Source: Streptomyces wedmorensis
GTDB lineage: Bacteria; Actinomycetota; Actinomycetes; Streptomycetales; Streptomycetaceae
Direction of reading: 5' to 3'
Length of the DNA: 5,592 nt
NCBI RefSeq assembly: GCF_000716445.1
Contig: NZ_JNWK01000121.1
Span: 1 to 5,592, forward strand
Shown here piece after piece: positions 4,536 to 5,592 of this stretch. The stretch's first letter is position 1, and the number at the start of each line of letters is the position of its first letter. The translations under genes were made by a program, and so were the position numbers. The notes below the pieces were generated by a model, which did not search any database, was not told where the DNA came from, and saw only the letters and a list, made by a program, of their open reading frames with translations.

Positions 4536-5592
4536 TCAGCGGCTGAGCGAGTCCTCCGGCCAGCGGGCACGGGCCTGCTCGCGGGAGCGCATCAGGGCCA
4601 GGGTCGGGAGGCCCTGGGCGTGGCCGGTGGCGAGGAGCTCCGGGAGGCGGGGGAGCGGTGCCACGGCGGCGACGTCGTCGAGGACGAGGGTCATTGGTGG
4701 GTCGAGCCGACCGTCGGATGACCGTGCGGCCATGCGGCGGCCGTGCTCGACCACGCTTGCGGCGAGAGCCGTGAGGAGCGGCATCGCGCCGGGGTGGGTG
4801 CGGGGGTCCTCGATCGCCTCGCCCACCACGTAGAGGGTGCCCCCTTCGGCGATGAAAGATGCGAGCGCCAGCGAATCCGTTCGATTCGGAGTGCAGGACT
4901 CCCGGATGTGGACCGAGGACAGCGCGGCGAGCGCACGGGCCGTCAGTTCCTGTGCCAGGCGGCGGCTTTCCGGGTGGGCGGTGAGTGCCGACTCCAGGAG
5001 CCCCGCATGGCCGGAGGCGGCTTTGGGGTGGCCGCGGAGGATCCGTACGGGCTCGTGGGCGCCCGCGCCCTGGGCCCATCGGTGGACCTGCCGGAACGGG
5101 CGGCCGTCGACGGCGGCGGCGTGCAGCCAGCAGCGCAGGAGCGTTTCCGCGGTGTCGGCGGTGGCCGCGTCCAGACGGGAGTGCGGGCGTACGGGAGCCA
5201 GCAGGGCGACGGCCCGTTCCTGCGCCACCGCCGGGTCCTCGCACCGCTCGGACGGCGACCAGTGCAGTCGGGCGGGCGTGTCGCAGAGGTGGCCGACGTC
5301 GTGGACGAGCACCGGGCCGAGCTTTCCGCGCCCGTCCTTCGTCGACGCCCAGACCGCCGGGTCCGACGTGACGACGAGCACGGGTCCCTCGGCGTCCCGG
5401 ATCGCCTGCACGGCGGCGGGACGGCGGGCCTCGGGAGGGCCGTAGACGGTACGGGGGGTTCCCAGGGGGGCGGGAGCGGCGGCCTGGAGGGGGCTGGGGG
5501 CCTGTGCCGGTGTCTGTGTCGGGGCGGGGTGGGGCTCGTGGTGGGTCTCCTCCGCCGGGCGGCGGGGGGCCGGTGGAGTGGCGGGGGGGGGC
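4536..5592 (-). CDS. VirD4/TraD-like (type IV coupling protein-like) ATPase homologue, N-terminus beyond window
   Basis: The last 351 residues are visible; the frame stays open to the window edge, so the true start is outside. Residue numbers count from the edge. The first ~45 residues are Pro/Ala/Thr-rich, which suggests a flexible linker. Then come TVYGPPEARRP (48-58), GPVLVVTSDPAVW (69-81), LHWSPSERCEDP (109-120), EGGTLYVVGEAIEDP (249-263) and TLVLDDVAAVAPLPRLPELL (301-320), followed by GLPTLALMRSREQARARW (327-344). This order matches, from memory, actinobacterial VirD4/TraD-type proteins often annotated as TraM-recognition or 'type VI secretion' proteins: DNA or substrate pumps of type IV secretion-like systems. 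The Walker B acidic pair (D305-D306) is present. Where the P-loop should be, the sequence is GPPEARRP, without the Gly-Lys-Ser/Thr core. The protein also stops ten residues after ARW-type motif start, where I would expect further motor domain. It may be a non-hydrolysing paralogue, a decayed gene or a natural short subfamily. A GTG at 5409-5411 is not the start, because the family match extends upstream of it. Confidence 0.68.
   Translation of the reverse strand, partial: PPPATPPAPRRPAEETHHEPHPAPTQTPAQAPSPLQAAAPAPLGTPRTVYGPPEARRPAAVQAIRDAEGPVLVVTSDPAVWASTKDGRGKLGPVLVHDVGHLCDTPARLHWSPSERCEDPAVAQERAVALLAPVRPHSRLDAATADTAETLLRCWLHAAAVDGRPFRQVHRWAQGAGAHEPVRILRGHPKAASGHAGLLESALTAHPESRRLAQELTARALAALSSVHIRESCTPNRTDSLALASFIAEGGTLYVVGEAIEDPRTHPGAMPLLTALAASVVEHGRRMAARSSDGRLDPPMTLVLDDVAAVAPLPRLPELLATGHAQGLPTLALMRSREQARARWPEDSLSR

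Noticed and set aside
4535..4547. Small palindrome CTCAGC-G-GCTGAG between the convergent acetyltransferase and VirD4-like genes as a terminator
   Set aside because: With a real loop only about 5 bp of stem remain, no T-run follows on either strand, and it overlaps the last codons of the VirD4-like gene.
4872..4888. Hairpin CGAATC-CGTTC-GATTCG in a slightly A/T-richer spot
   Set aside because: A 6-bp stem inside a coding sequence with no regulatory context; probably chance.
2923..5244. Very long - strand open frame in phase with the permease gene, extending upstream over the ATPase gene, the acetyltransferase gene and beyond
   Set aside because: Upstream of 2922 it is Arg/Pro-rich with no motif and overlaps genes with clear family signatures. 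The permease has its own ATG with a good ribosome binding site.
4837..5445. Open frames on the + strand opposite the VirD4-like gene
   Set aside because: They are Ser/Arg/Ala-rich with no recognisable domain, while the - strand frame contains several motifs in the expected family order.

Overview
The window looks like chromosomal DNA of a Streptomyces or a close relative. The base composition is strongly G+C-rich, codon third positions are almost all G or C, GTG starts are used, and the left end carries a 5S rRNA 3' part that reads like the streptomycete sequence. The genus is inferred from these signs, not proven.

Layout. The left edge (1-98) is the 3' part of a 5S rRNA gene on the + strand, presumably the last gene of an rRNA operon to the left. 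A perfect 13-bp stem terminator (111-140) follows, then a small 18-bp tandem repeat (156-191). From 196 to 3821 lies a tightly packed four-gene operon on the - strand. In transcription order it encodes an ABC-type ATPase, an ABC-2-type permease, a membrane histidine kinase of the NarL/HisKA_3 class, and a LuxR/NarL-type response regulator. Two junctions are 4-nt start/stop overlaps and one has a 13-nt gap. The operon converges on the rRNA operon, and the terminator sits between them. The 144-bp region 3822-3965 separates the operon from a divergent GNAT acetyltransferase (3966-4526, + strand). It holds a candidate -10 hexamer placed for leaderless transcription of the ATPase gene and a 20-bp imperfect inverted repeat that could be an operator. 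The right end (4536-5592, - strand) is the C-terminal part of a gene that resembles actinobacterial VirD4/TraD-like coupling ATPases. Its apparent P-loop lacks the Gly-Lys-Ser/Thr core and its C-terminus is short.

How they work together. The likely picture is a self-contained sense-and-export module. The kinase has several membrane helices and no sizeable external domain. It would sense a membrane-active compound or an envelope signal and phosphorylate the regulator, which would control the transporter operon and possibly the divergent acetyltransferase. The substrate cannot be read from the sequence. The VirD4-like gene belongs to another functional unit that continues beyond the right edge.

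Most of the window is ordinary streptomycete gene content. The most unusual item is the VirD4-like protein with a degenerate nucleotide-binding loop. No CRISPR array, insertion sequence, tRNA or phage gene is visible.
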